From Cristatella mucedo (taxonomy: Eukaryota > Bryozoa > Phylactolaemata > Cristatellidae): a DNA stretch of 64,000 bases. This document shows, in pieces, positions 34,175 to 45,475 of the stretch; the first letter of the stretch is position 1; every line of letters starts with the position of its first letter. The notes below the pieces were generated by a model. The model was not told the origin of the DNA, did no database searches, and saw only the letters and a program-made list of their open reading frames with translations. Location: assembly GCA_009760855.2 (NCBI GenBank), contig WPIO01000052.1, positions 1,767,501 to 1,831,500 on the forward strand. The letters are read 5' to 3'. The translations under genes were made by a program, and so were the position numbers.

Positions 34175-34860
34175 ATGCCAATACTAATGAATCAGGTCAT
34201 CCAAATATGAACCAGCGAAGGCTTCCTGTCCTAGGATGACCTGTCTCATAAGTCTCTGGAATGTGGCAGGTGCTCCCTGAAGACCAAAGGGCATCATCCA
34301 TAATTGATACAAGGTCGGCTTCTGCCGTGAAGGCTGTTATGTGCTGGCTATCTTCAGCCATCGGAACTTGCAAGTATCTCTTCGTGAGGTCCAAGGTGGT
34401 AATAAATCGGGCCTGTCCCAAGCAATCGATTAGGTCTTCGATCAGTAGCATCGGGTAGGCATCCACTCTTGAGAGTTCGTTCACCTTCCGGTCGCCTATG
34501 CAGCAGGGTGCCATCCTTTTTTGCACCGCCACTATGGCTGAACACCAATCGCTGCTCGACCGCTCAATGATCTCCTGAAGCATCTCCTTTACCTCTTGCT
34601 GCACCTGTTCCCTGCCCGATGTCGATGCAGCGCTCGACCAAGCTCGTGCTCCCCGGCTGCTTGCTAAACACCCCACTGTAGGTGCACTTGAGTACACGGA
34701 GCTCCTTAACCTGGCCGTTCGTCAGCTGGCCTCCCATTGTGGGCTCCTCCGATTTAACTCCGGCTCCTGACTTGTGGCCTTCGCTCCTTGGCCAGGCTGG
34801 TAGCTCCTCCATCTCCTCGTCGGTTTCCTGTGTCCTGTTTGCCGACCCCTGCACTTGATG
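34175..34860 (-). pseudogene. Reverse transcriptase remnant of the Gmr1-like element
   Basis: Minus strand. A pre-RT stretch (SEEPTMGGQLTNGQVKELRV) is followed by EVKEMLQEIIERSSSDW, DAYPMLLIEDLIDCLGQARF and ITTLDLTKRYLQVPMAEDSQ, the N-terminal fingers/palm motifs of Ty3/gypsy RT including the first catalytic Asp block (TLDLTK). After a frameshift the MPFGL-type block and the YLDD catalytic motif (codons at 34196-34207) are readable. The sequence stops right after that. Thumb and RNase H are absent. Confidence 0.88.
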
Positions 34861-35800
34861 GATCGCCCGTAGCATGTTGATGTGGAACACCCGCCAACGC
34901 TTCCGGGCGTCGTGCAAGTCCACCGCAAAATGGACTTCCCCAATTCTCTCAGTAACCTCGCAGGGCCCCTGCCATTGAGCCCACAGTTCATCTGAGCTGG
35001 TCGGCAGAAGAACGAGCATGCGATCCCCGGGCTTAAAGGTTCAGCTCCTTGCATTAAGATCGTACCAGGTCTCTACCGCCTCCTTACATCTTCAAGATGG
35101 TCCCTGACTAGATCAGCCATACTTTCCATTCTCTCTCGAATGGCTAAGACGTGAGAGATGACATTCTTACCAGCCTGCCTAAGTCCTTCCCATGCCTCCT
35201 TATGGACATCAAATGGGCCCCGAACGTCTCGGCCACACAACAGCTCGAACGGCAAGAATCCCGTCGATGCTTGGCGGACCTCCCTACAGGCAAACAAGAC
35301 GTAAGGTAGTAATCGGTCCCAATCACCTCCTTCTTGGTCCTCGGCCTTTCGCAGCATGGCCTTCAACGACTGGTTGTACCTTTCAACCAGGCCATCTGTC
35401 TGAGGGTGGTAGGGACTGGTCCTGAGAGCTTTGATACGTAGCAGTCCGTATAGCTCCCTCAGCAACTTCCCAGTGAAGTACGATCCTTGATCCGTTAGGA
35501 TATCTTCGGGTAGTACCCGAGAGAATATTTCCATAATCTCCCTGGCTTTAGTGGCCGCGTCAATCTTTCGAAGCGGTACGGCTTCCGGATACCACGTCGC
35601 TAATTGCAGACCACTAGGATAGGCTCATTGCCCGATCGGCTCCTGTTGATCGGGCCTCTGAGGTCCATGCCAATGTGCCTGGAAGGCGAGTCAATTATCG
35701 GTAATAGAATTAACGGGGCTGGTTTTGGAGCCCGCCTATCACACCTTTGGCAAGGCAGGCAGCTCCGGCAGTACATCACTCTGCTCCGACAGGGTTATGG
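34861..35800 (-). pseudogene. Integrase and post-integrase GPY/F-like region of the Gmr1-like element
   Basis: Minus strand. Remains of the HHCC zinc-binding end (RSCLPCQ-like, about 35750-35780) and of the core's first Asp region (about 35660) are frame-shifted. The clean frame 35534-35073 holds PEDILTDQGSYFTGKLLREL (second catalytic Asp), then TSPYHPQTDGLVERYNQSLK (catalytic Glu). After it, at about 35020-34860, come WQGPCEVTERIGEVHFAVDL and RVFHINMLR, the usual C-terminal GPY/F-type module. This lies upstream of RT in the element's sense, opposite to ordinary gypsy order. Confidence 0.9.
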
Positions 35801-35949
35801 CAGAATCAGCTGGTTTACGGGCTCTGGGTCAGCCCCCTGGGCTGTCCATCTCCTATAGATCAGACTCGTCTCCCCCATCAATCACGTAGCCACGCTTGTT
35901 TGGTTCCTGGCTATTTCTGACCAGCCTTCGCACCCGGTCTAACGCAGGG

Positions 35950-36600
35950 TCAGACTCCTTGAGCTTGACTAATTGCTACTGGCAAAGCCCGACAACAGGC
36001 TCAGCTGTCTCTCCTGCCGGTCGGGTCTCCAACTCAGTCTGGCTGTTGCGCCTGCATGTCTCTCCCGACGGGTGAGTCTCCTCCGTTTGCGCCGGCTCTG
36101 AAAGGTCCTCCTTGAATTGGGCCCCAAGCGGCTGCTCGGGGCCCAAGACCTCCTCTCCTGGTGTTGACTCAGCTCCTGACTGAGGTAGTTGGATTCCCTC
36201 CTGCTCCACAAGCCTGGCAGGCTCCTTGGCTTGGGCTCGGGTTGTGACCAAGTAGTTTTCCTTTACTTCCTCCCGGTGATGGCCAATCGGTAACGCCATC
36301 CCTAGCAGAAGCTGAAACTGTGGTATGTCCGTACCGAGCAGCACATCCTCAGGTAGGTTCCACGCTACAGCTGCCACCGTCTGGATGGTTATTCCACTCA
36401 CCTCCATGCACACCCGGGCTAAGGGGTACACTGAGGCCTCCGTGAGCACATCAGATGGTAATCGTAGCATCCCTGACCAGGTTCCCCGGTGGTACCAGGC
36501 CACTGCGAACCATCGACTTCGTGCGGCCCGTATTGAGCGCGATGCCACGCACGAATTGGCCTTCAACAATCCCTTGCCTCCCTGTACCTGGCACCGTGCC
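35950..36600 (-). pseudogene. Retropepsin remnant and acidic linker
   Basis: Minus strand. In the Gag-linked frame the expected aspartic protease active site appears as LNTGRTKSMV where DTG is normal, so the catalytic Asp is replaced by Asn. In the neighbouring frame the domain end is readable as LPEDVLLGTDIPQFQLLLG, typical of retropepsins. A Glu/Pro/Gln-rich linker follows to about 35976. The substitution and the frame break argue for an inactive protease. Confidence 0.8.
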
Positions 36601-37589
36601 GTTACTACAAAAGTATGCTCTGCCAGGGCACGTGGACGAAAAATGCCCCCGTAACCCACTGCTAAAGCACTTTGCCTCAGAAAACTTTCTGTCTGGCTGG
36701 GATGATGTACCCTGGTGCATGGCTCTCACCCTAGCCGACGAGATCCCTGCAGCCTTGTGGCCACTCTGGTATCCGGCTCCGCTGCTGGCATTTCCTGCCT
36801 CGCGTGGTCCCCGAGCCTCCACGTATTCGTCGGCAAGGTGCGAAGTCTCCGTACTCGATTTGGGTCGTCGTTCTCGCACCCAGATTTGTACCTCGGTCGG
36901 TAGTGTTGAAACCACCTGCTCTACAATGATGGCGTCATTTACATCGTCGACCGTTCTGCAGTCCCGGCACCACCTATCGCAAAAACCTGTGAGCCTGGTT
37001 GCGAACTCATAGAAGGATTCGTTCCTGTCCTTCCTCGACTCTCGAAACCTCCTCCGAAAGGTTTCTGGTGTAACGTTGCACTTCCTAAATATCGCCTGGT
37101 TGAACACTTCGTAGGTCCCACAGTCATCATCCGGCAGGGCGTGGTAAGCCTGCTGGGCCTTGCCGACCAGGAAAGGCGCCAGTATGGCGGGACAGTGCTC
37201 CTCTGCAACTCCGTGGGCCCGCGTGAGCCGCTCGAAAGTAAGCAAATACGCCTCTGAGTCGTCCTGCTTGGTCATCTTTACTAGTGCCAGGCCAGGAAGC
37301 ATGTTGGGTCCAGAGGGTACCGACTGAGTTACCCCGTCGTGTTTGGCGTTGCTTGACATTTGCATTATTATCTCTCCCTTGCCACTGCGCTCGTTCCCGT
37401 TGCACCTTCGTCTCCCGTTCCTCGCGCTCCCTTTTCGCCTGCTCCCGCTCCTCGAGGCTCCTTCGCATCCCTTTGCTCCTTCCCCTCCTCCCGTGCCGTC
37501 GCTTGTCGCTTCCACTCGGCTGCCGTCAGCTGAAGCATTCCCTCGACGGTGCCTCTCGATGCCTCATCGGTCGCATTAGCGCTTGCCAT
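36600..37589 (-). pseudogene. Gag remnant with charged N-terminus, SCAN-like capsid and defective zinc knuckle
   Basis: Minus strand, three frames. 37589-37368 begins MASANATDEASRGTVEGMLQ and becomes Lys/Glu/Arg-rich, probably coiled coil. 37468 onward continues the charged region in a second frame. From about 37320 a third frame carries the capsid: DDSEAYLLTFERLTRAHGV, FLVGKAQQAYHALPDDD, TFRRRFRESRKDRNESFYEF and FCDRWCR, a SCAN-like helical domain. A C-terminal knuckle reads CFSSGLRGHFSSTC, with Ser in place of the second Cys of CX2CX4HX4C. It leads directly into the protease. Confidence 0.88.
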
Positions 37590-37686
37590 TTCCTGGTAAC
37601 TCAGACCAGAGCGCGTTGGTATGCACAGCTTTTGCCAAGCTTATACTCACTTAGACGCAGATCCCGGTAATGAGACCGTCCTAAAA

Positions 37687-37704
37687 CCCACCGCTGCCAC
37701 CAAA
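37687..37704 (-). other. Primer-binding-site candidate
   Basis: Immediately 3' of the LTR on the minus strand, two bases after the terminal CA, is TGGTGGCAGCGGTGGG. It starts with the TGG that pairs with a tRNA CCA end. The priming tRNA is not identified. Confidence 0.5.
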
Positions 37705-38355
37705 TGTGACAGCCCTCCGAACGAGCTGTCGTCGGACTGGGCAGCGCGACCGAACGACAAGTCTGCAGGCACCAGCACTAGAACCTTTATTTCAAGCTAC
37801 GCCGGCCAAGCCCAGTCTACACACATTGGACGGCTGCCGGTGTCGATGATCTAGCCCTCCCCTCCCATTGTACTCCTTCCATTGTATCCCCTCCCATTGT
37901 ACTCCTTCCATTGTATCCCCTCCCATTGTACTCCTTCCATTGTATCCCCTCCCATTGTACTCCTTCCATTGTATCCCCTCCCATTGTACTCCTTCCATTG
38001 TATCCCCTCCCATTGTACTCCTTCCATTGTATCCCCTCCCATTGTACTCCTTCCATTGTATCCCCTCCCATTGTACTCCTTCCATTGTATCCCCTCCCAT
38101 TGTACTCCTTCCATTGTATCCCCTCCCATTGTACTCCTTCGGACCCGTACAGCAGCCGGCGGCCGTTTGTGGCGGATGGATGTCCCCACAGATGCCCAGA
38201 TGCCAATGCATGGATTTGGGCAAGACTGCCGAGTCATCTGCCGAGTCATCGTCTGCCCTTCCACCGCTCGTCAGCTTTGTGGCTGCCTAGGCAGTCTGAG
38301 CCGTCGTATGGTCTCCGCCCAGTGCTCGAATGCTGCGAAGTCATGTTCCCCCACA
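37705..38355 (-). mobile_element. 5' LTR of the Gmr1-like element
   Basis: Minus-strand ends are TGTGGGGGAACATGACTTCG and GAGGGCTGTCACA. An AATAAAG poly(A) signal lies near 37787-37793. About 280 bp of the 651-bp LTR is a 29-bp minisatellite. Apart from that insertion it aligns with the solo LTR at 30981-31441. Confidence 0.9.
37859..38140. repeat. 29-bp minisatellite inside the LTR
   Basis: Ten copies of a unit containing CCCATTGTACTCCTTCCATT, starting at 37864 and then every 29 bp to 38125, with essentially no variation. 29 is not a multiple of 3, so all frames read the same peptide motifs cyclically. Confidence 0.98.
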
Positions 38356-38587
38356 GAGTTAGAGAATAAAGAAACCTAAAATTAAGTGGCAGCCTTGAAG
38401 TCAATAAGCTGCTTTATTGGGGGCCAGTGCAGGTCATAAAGACGTCGCATGATGTGCCAACTGTGACGCTCATGACAGGCAGGCCTAGCTGCAGAGTTTT
38501 GCATCAATTGCAAGCGCCTGATTGCCCAGGCCAGTAGATCAGCAAGCAGTGAGTTACACAAGTAAAGACGGAATGCTAAAAAATAAA

Positions 38588-38735
38588 AAAAGTATATAAT
38601 TCATTTGAATAGCGCCCTAAGAGAACTTAATCTGTATTCAGGCACTTCACATATGCCTCGGGGTTCCAGCCCACGACTTCAGCCAGACCTTGCTCGGGTC
38701 GAGCACCTTAACTGCTGGACAAAACCAGCTCGGCT
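38588..38735 (-). mobile_element. SINE family 1 copy inserted in the LINE
   Basis: Minus strand. Head GCCGAGCTGGTTTTGTCCAG, B-box-like GTGGGCTGGAACCCCGAGGC, CATATGTGAAGTGCCTGAAT, then a LINE-like tail ending GGGCGCTATTCAAATGA and an A/T-rich run. It splits the LINE between its VHAI block and its RLYLCNSLLAD block. Confidence 0.88.
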
Positions 38736-38853
38736 GTTACAGATTGCATGGACTATTTGGATGTAGCATCCCTGTCTTAGCACGCCCGAATTTAATCTAT
38801 GTAACAAAACTGAAAGTAGGCATACTTGACTGTGGAGCTGACGTGTTCATCTA

Positions 38854-38881
38854 GTGCGGTGGTTCTCAACCTTCCTAAAAC
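38854..38881 (-). mobile_element. Possible SPIN-like terminus fragment
   Basis: GCGGTGGTTCTCAACCTTCC in the LINE region resembles the outer end of SPIN hAT elements. CTAG, common in hAT target sites, lies just outside. Only one end is seen, so it may be an excision relic or chance. Confidence 0.3.
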
Positions 38882-41100
38882 GCTGATCTAGTTTGTGAAA
38901 GGTCACTTTGAAACACGACACCTAGATAACGGGCAGATTCAACAGGAGATATGCTGAGATGTGCAGAGACGATTTTGAGTGGTGATATTTTCAGTTTCCA
39001 AGTCACACGTGGTTTTACCATAATTTTCCAAGTTGATTTTGTCATCATTTAAGTTGAAAAAGTTTGCTGCCATCCAGATACACATGTCAGCGATATATGC
39101 AGCAAGAGTGAAGAAATAATTCGATGTCCTAGAGGGCTGGATGGGATCCAAGCAAAGGTACAGCTGAGTGTAATTGGCATAGAAGTAAAAGCCTAGAATG
39201 GGCCTGGCAATCACGTCGGCAAAAGGGAGAGTATAAACTGTGAAAAGAAGCGGACCGAGCTTAGACCCCCAAGGTAGCCCGTACTTCAGCGATTCTTCGG
39301 ATAAACTTATCCGTTTGCATTAATTCTAAAGAGTTCCTCTCTGTGGTAGGATCTTAACCATTGCAGTGCAGTGCCAGTGATGCCCAGGTGAGATGAAAGA
39401 CGCTCAAGAAGGACTTGGTGATCAATAGTACGAAACGTTGCCGAACGATCAAGCAGAGACACTTTACCCACGTATGCCTACCTGAAAAGATTGTTATGTA
39501 CCCTAAGTAATGCTGAGTCTGTGGATAGTTGGCTTTAAATCCAGACTGGAACTTACTTGCTAGGTTTGCGATTTCAATTTAAGACTTCAGCTAGTTTGCC
39601 ACAACTGGTTCTAGTGTCTTTGATAGGGCGATAAAAGGAAGACTGGGAGAATTTGCTAAAGTTCTCTCTGTCTAGTGGTTGCACTCTTAACTAGTGGTCT
39701 AGCAACAGCCTCTTTGAAAGGTGTAGGGACATGGTCTGAGGCTAAGGAAATATTTATTATGTTAGTTATGCATGGCAGCCTCGAACCTATGCATCGTAGC
39801 CATAGGACAGTGGGAATAGGCTCTAGAGAATTAGTAGTCTTCTTTGACTGGGAGATAAATTTCAGGATAAGGTCACTTGCAGCCTCCTTGAATGTAAACA
39901 TTGTGGTAGTACAAGGAGTTTACGGAGATGTGCTCTGTGTTGATGTTATTGAGTGAAAGAAGTTCAGAGGGGTTGATGCCACGTTAAGGAAGGACTCTCT
40001 TATCTTGTTTATCTTGCTAAAAAAGAAGCGATCGAGAAGTGATCGACGAAGTTACGACAAGGGTAACTTGGTAAGGAGCTAGCCTGGCAGCGGTTAAGAA
40101 GATGGTTGAAGGTCGACATCAGCCCTTTTAGATTGTGCATCTGTGATTCAACAATATTTTGTAGTAGCTCGACTTGGCCTTTGCTAAAATCGATTGGTAC
40201 GATCTGCATTAGTCTTCGTATGCCTGAAAATGGACTGGCGGTCATAACGAGGAAAGATCGATTTCCTGCACAGTGAGAATTGAAATGAGATCGGAGATAT
40301 CTGAGCTAAAGAAGAACTTGGTATCTGGTATCAATAGATTACTGCCACCACAGGCAGCTTGTGATGGGAGGGACTTAAAACAACAGATTCGAAAGACTTC
40401 TACAAAGGGACTACATACAGTTGGAAAGTTTGAAAACGAGGGCGAAAGTGGCGGCTTCTCCACAAGTTTTCATTTATATAGGTCGCTCGGCTTAACTCCG
40501 GCCTTTAAGCAGTATACAGCCTAGCTAGTACTCCAGACCGACCTAACGCCCCCCTAGTTAGTTATTGTTGGATTCGGCCTAATTAAAATGTCCCAATTAC
40601 GTTCTCCTTCATTACTGCTGGTTGCTGCTCAAGCTGTGACCCGGTATTTATTTTTTGAATTGACGCCAGGCTTTTGTGTGAATCAGAAGCGCCTGACCGG
40701 GGAGGGATGTTAAATGTCTCCCTTATAATTGCCATGCACGTCAGTTGCAGTAGCTTGCAGGTTCGTCTGGCCACGCCCACTCCGCCCCCCCCGTCCCGGC
40801 AGTGGGCGTGGCTCCTTCCGGCCTACTGTGCCTTCTTGACCTCCTGAAATGACCTAGTAGACCGAAAATCTTGCCTACCCCTTATCTAGGGGTATGAAAG
40901 AACGAGAAACCTGTCGGGACTGCATCGGCTACACCGGGCTGTATGTCGATTTCAGCCAGGTCTCGGTCAAAGAGAGTGGTGGATCGAGAGGCCGTAAATC
41001 TCATATATAATATGGGTCTATTGCATGTTGAGCGAGCATTCCAAAGACCAGCGTTAAAATGAGCCGCCGGGTTTTCGTTCGGTGTGGTGATCACTATGTT

Positions 41101-42495
41101 CGAGTGATTCGCAGCAGTTTTCGAGGGAGACCACATAAGGCGGCACGAGACGACGCTCTGCATGCCGAACGAGCAAAGCTCTCGGCCACCGAAGCAGCGC
41201 TGCCGAGGCCCTCTTCTGGATAGGCCCGATTCGGGATCCTGCCAACAGGAACCTCATCAAGCAAAGCAATTGGACAAAAATAGTGAAATGATAATGGGCA
41301 CGCACGGTCGTACCTAATACACATATTATTAGCAGTCAGTGAAACTAAGGTCAGCCTAATATGTATGTTCAAAACAATCGGCGATTTTGATTTCAAGGCC
41401 GATGCCGCCGGCTTGGTATGCGTGGCTGGAAGCTGTAAGCTTCTACATGTAAATAAGCATGGCATGTCATTTTTTAAGCACTACTGTCAAACAACAAGCA
41501 GATAACCTTTTAAAAAGCCTTAGTTGTATCGGTTTCCGTATCCAATGTTCACAACAATCTTGACTTTCAAACGAGAATTCCTCCACGGACAACAAATGCT
41601 ATTAGCGCTTGGTGTCGGGAGTCGAGAACTTAATCTCTTAATAATCAAGCAATTTAAAACTCGCTCCAATGGAAGCTATTAACAATAGCTAATTGAAACC
41701 AAAGTATCAGAGATTTGAAAAGCACGCGGCAGCACACAATCATCATTATTTGACAAGCATGCAAAAATACACAAAAGGCTTACTGTCGCTGGTTATTAAC
41801 CGCGAAGATCTGTAACACTCACTAAATCACTAGCGCAGGTAAGCAAAACGCAAAGGAAGACAGGTCTAGTGTGACGCTGCACAAAAGCTTAACCGTGCGA
41901 CCGGCAACGTCTCCATCGGTGCTGCTACCAGCCAAGGGACTATCCAGGAAATGACGCTTTTTTACGAGTGAATCAAAAGGTTTAGCTTTGGCCGACCGTT
42001 AATTCTGACTCGGCCGCTATGAGCCCGGGCATAGTTGGTAGATATCCTCTGGTAGAATGGGAGCCTCAGGTCTGAATCAGGAGCCTCGGGCTAAAGGGGA
42101 GATTTTTGCTCTCTAAATCCGTGGCTACTGTGAAGAAGTCGGAAAAACTCCACGAGAGATCTGCAAATGTGACTGCTTAGGGCCAAGAGATACCTAAAAG
42201 AATCTCATAGCTCTAGAAAGAAAGCACGATTTGTCGTGTTGAAGACAGATGTGAGCCTACCAACTCTGAAATAAAAGAGGAAACTTGTATAAAAAAACTT
42301 CACTAATTGCAACGGACGATGCGTCTTGCTTGTTCCGAGTGTGAGATCGCTGATTTTCTTAGCCAAAGAAATCAAGTCCCGCACACGTCTAAACGTGCCT
42401 TAGTTAACGTGTATAACTTTAATGACCTTAAAAATACCTATGTAAAAAAATTATGGACTTGCGTAGGCTGAATAGGTGATCAACATCAGTCAACA
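41101..42495. other. AT-rich stretch without a supported gene
   Basis: No coding potential recognised. The minus frame at 41094-41465 overlaps the presumed 5' region of the LINE and is not a known protein. Confidence 0.4.
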
Positions 42496-44900
42496 ATAAT
42501 CGTCAGGAAATTCACGACAATTTACAGCAATGGCCGGGTCTGATAACACAATTCGTCTCAAGTCGACCAGAAACTGACTGCATGTAGCAGCAATTCTCAT
42601 TGCACATAAAATTTCGCTGTATTTAAAGTACACCCGCATAATTTTAACTCATTTTTCGTGTTGGATATGGGGTATTACATGGCTATCGACGTCAATAGTC
42701 TGGGCAAATACGACAAAAATACCTCGTACAAACCTCAAATCCTTTGGAGACCGTGCATTTAGTTCCTATGCTCCCAAAGCCTGGAACTCCCTCCCGACCT
42801 GCGTCACAACATCCCCTGACCTGACCACATTTAAAAGGAACTTAAAAACACACCTATTTAGGACAGCATTTAGTGGGTCCCTGTGATTCGTCCTTCACGT
42901 GCTTATGCGTGCTGACACTGTGCATGCTGCCACTAACCACATTTGCATGCTGACCCTGTGCATGTCACCCCTAACCATGCTATTCATTTTATTTGTTTTT
43001 CAAGCATGATTTTACTTACCATTTAATTGCATTTCCCTTTGCAGCAAATGTAAAGCGCCTAGAGAGAGATTAAGTTCTCTGAGGGCGCTGTATCAAGTAC
43101 ATCATCATTATTATTATTATGACAGTTTATTATGATCCCTTGCCAAATGGCCTGAAAGTGACTGGCAAAGCTCCAACTTTCCTTGAATATTACAGCGCAC
43201 TGTTTAAGGTGCATCCACATAATTTCAATTCGTTGCACAAGTATGGTCTCGGGTAATGCAATGCATGGCCAGCGACAGCAATGGCTAGGCCAAAAGACGA
43301 AATCCACTAAAATCTGCCTAAAATTGATTACTAAAGAATGGCTTCGCGAAGCTCAAATTCTAGTTGGTTACGCAATTTGACTGTGTTTAAAGTGTAAACA
43401 TTTATTTTTGCATGCTATTTCTCATGGCAATTGTCGGGCAATGCACGGCAATCGACTGCAATGGTCTGGGCCAATATCGAAATGTGTCACAAATCGAGAA
43501 TTAACTATGCGAAGCTCCAATTCTTATTGCATATTAGATTTAGTTAAATGCGAAGACATAATGTTAACCTACTGGCTGCGCTCAATCTGAGAGTAATTCA
43601 TGGCAACCGACAACAAAGACTAAGGCCAATATTGCCAATCTTAGCGAATCAACCTGAAATTTGATGGATGATGCTCCTATTCTCATTGTTTTTTACATTG
43701 CCCTGTGTGTAAAGTACAACCAATAAGTTTTAGCCCATTAAGCACGTATCATCTAAGAAGTGCATGGCCATCGATAGAAATGGCGTGGGCGTATACTGCA
43801 ATTTATTAAGATCCTCGCAAATCGACACAAAATTGGTTGTCTGAGGCTAGAGTTTAGATTTTTTGTATACTCTATATACTCTTATATACTCTATTCGCGC
43901 TACAACCAAAAAATGTCATAGTTAACGCTTGCTTGCTAATTCAATCTACAGCAGTTGCCTATGCCAATGCCACAATACAGAGAAATCCGCTTCAAATCAA
44001 CAAGAATTTCGCTGAGCACAGCTCCAATGTTTATTTCGTTTTAAAACGAGCTGTATTTCACTTGTACTCATTCTTCACTTGTTCTCATAATTTTAGCTCA
44101 TTGAGCCAATACAATCTCGGAAAATACTTGGCAGTCGACAATAATGGTTCGAGAAAATACCTCATACCATTATGATCCGTCCAAAATGAACTGGAAGTGG
44201 AAAGGCGAAGCTTCAGTTAAGACTTCTTGTTACTGTATACTCTATTTACGGTGCACACCAGAAATACCATTGCGAATGGTCGCTTGCGGACACTGCATTT
44301 CAACCGACTGCAATCCCAATATCTTAATCTATTGCGATCCACCGCATCGATCAGAAATTGGCTGTGCGAACTAATTTTTAGATTTCGTATTCCAGCCCAC
44401 GTAGCTTAACGTACATCCACATCGTTTACTACCTGTATACTTACAGATATGTTCACACGTGTAATCTCGGTCAATGCACTACAACCGATTGCAGTTTGCT
44501 CTGGGCCAATGCTGAAATTGTCTAGGATCCGCTACAACTCCGAAAAATACGAACTGGACCGTGTGTTATAAGCACCGATTTTGATTGCATATTACACTGC
44601 AGTCTCTGCACCACGACTCATTTAATTTCAATACAGCTGGCGTTCGTATGAAATACACGAGAATATACTGCAATGGCCGGGCAAAGCTAGAATACACCCC
44701 GAATACGCTTGATATCGGCCCCGCAAGCTACGATAATTTATTGGCAGGGTAATGCTAACTTTGTTTAAAGTGCACTAGCAGTATCTCAAGGCACAGGCAA
44801 CATGCTAGTGCATGTTCGTTGTCTGGCAATGCTCTATGGCTGCCGTTTTCCGTTACAGCAGACATGTGTACGGCATTTGAGTGCTGCATCTGTCAGTTGC
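42496..44900 (+). repeat. Degenerate 165-190 bp satellite, forward arm
   Basis: Diverged monomers recur about every 165-180 bp. Anchor strings GCATGGCCANCGACAGCAAT or variants occur near 43263, 43443, 43597, 43762, 44131, 44299, 44478 and 44655. Each is followed after about 60 bp by a GCGAAGCTCCAATTCTNATT and ATTGCATATTACAG...GTTTAAAGTG block. A LINE fragment (42725-43120) is inserted. The unit is not a repeat I recognise. The opposite orientation occurs at 45830-49040. Confidence 0.75.
42725..43120 (+). mobile_element. 5'-truncated LINE, post-RT region and tail
   Basis: Plus strand: CCTCAAATCCTTTGGAGACC (start of the conserved FGDRAFSSYAPKAWNSLP block), an FKRNLKTHLF-type end, a 3' UTR with the CACTGTGCATGCTGCCACTA string, then the AAATGTAAAGCGCCTAGAGA tail and an ATT run. 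Same family and nearly the same truncation point as 46890-47305. Confidence 0.9.
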
Positions 44901-45475
44901 TAGCCGTTCTCCAAAGCTTAGAAAATTTATTTTTTCGCGCGTCAGCTAGTACTAGACAGTTACGAAAGCCATGTCTGTCGCCTAAGGACGTTATTGCCGA
45001 AGCTGCTCCAGCTAATGTAATGTCGTGGGCCTGACATAAAATCCATAGCAATGTAAAACAAATCGGCCTCCGCAAGGCGGAAATTCGCTTTGAGAACATG
45101 CCATAACATCGTCGTGAGCCGACATAGAGATCAAGTGAGCTAGATACGTTGTGCTGTGGTGGGCAAGCGCATATGTGCACACAGGTTGGCAGCAAACGTC
45201 ACAGTCGGCTCCTACCTTTTCTTAGAGTTGCCATAGGGACAGTGGTGGGTTGTCGTCACATGACTTGAGAAAAATTTCCACTAAACATGTTGGTTGAATT
45301 GGTAATGCTAAACCAACCAAGAACGATCAGGTTGTAGAACATTGCGCTCGAGGCAAACAATATTCACACTCCTTGAGCGTCTTAAAGCAAGAAATGCGCT
45401 GCAGAGTTTGAGGCATTCCAGCTGAAAACTATGCAGAGCCTTAGATCAGTGGTTATCCTTGCTTATGCCTTAGAG
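44901..45475. other. Turn-round region between the two satellite arms
   Basis: No clear satellite monomer or gene. The SPIN-like MITE lies at its right side. Confidence 0.4.

Larger units (their letters stand above)
34007..38355 (-). mobile_element. Decayed Gmr1-like Ty3/gypsy retrotransposon with inverted terminal LTR pieces
   Basis: Minus-strand order from the 5' end: LTR (38355-37705), primer-binding-site candidate, Gag, protease remnant, linker, integrase, reverse transcriptase up to its YLDD motif. It then joins abruptly to a 168-bp LTR 5' fragment in the opposite orientation. Integrase upstream of RT and a SCAN-like Gag are hallmarks of the Gmr1 clade, the proposed source of vertebrate SCAN domains. 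RNase H is missing. Many frameshifts and stops mean no active product. The whole unit interrupts a minus-strand LINE and is flanked by GAGCT (34002-34006) and GAGTT (38356-38360), a 4/5-match target duplication. Confidence 0.88.
38356..41100 (-). pseudogene. Near-complete but decayed CR1/L2-type LINE ORF2 (5' part)
   Basis: Minus strand, from about 41080. The endonuclease start reads FNAGLWNARSTCNR and later PTGFSFFHTPR, as in APE-type LINE endonucleases. The rest of the endonuclease is degraded or deleted. RT follows: LEPIPTVLWLRC, ITNIINISLASDHVPTPFKE (39656-39901), then FYFYANYTQLYLCLDP, where FYADDTQ is normal, so the catalytic Asp pair is destroyed. Then NSLLADLL, RRLQLMQNSA (about 38510-38570) and LIDFKAA. 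It ends against the Gmr1-like LTR and resumes at 34006. A SINE sits inside at 38588-38735. Confidence 0.85.

Noticed and set aside
37859-38140. CRISPR array
   Set aside because: 29-bp repeats with no spacers, within an LTR of a eukaryotic element. The same reasoning applies to the 13-, 30- and 78-bp arrays.
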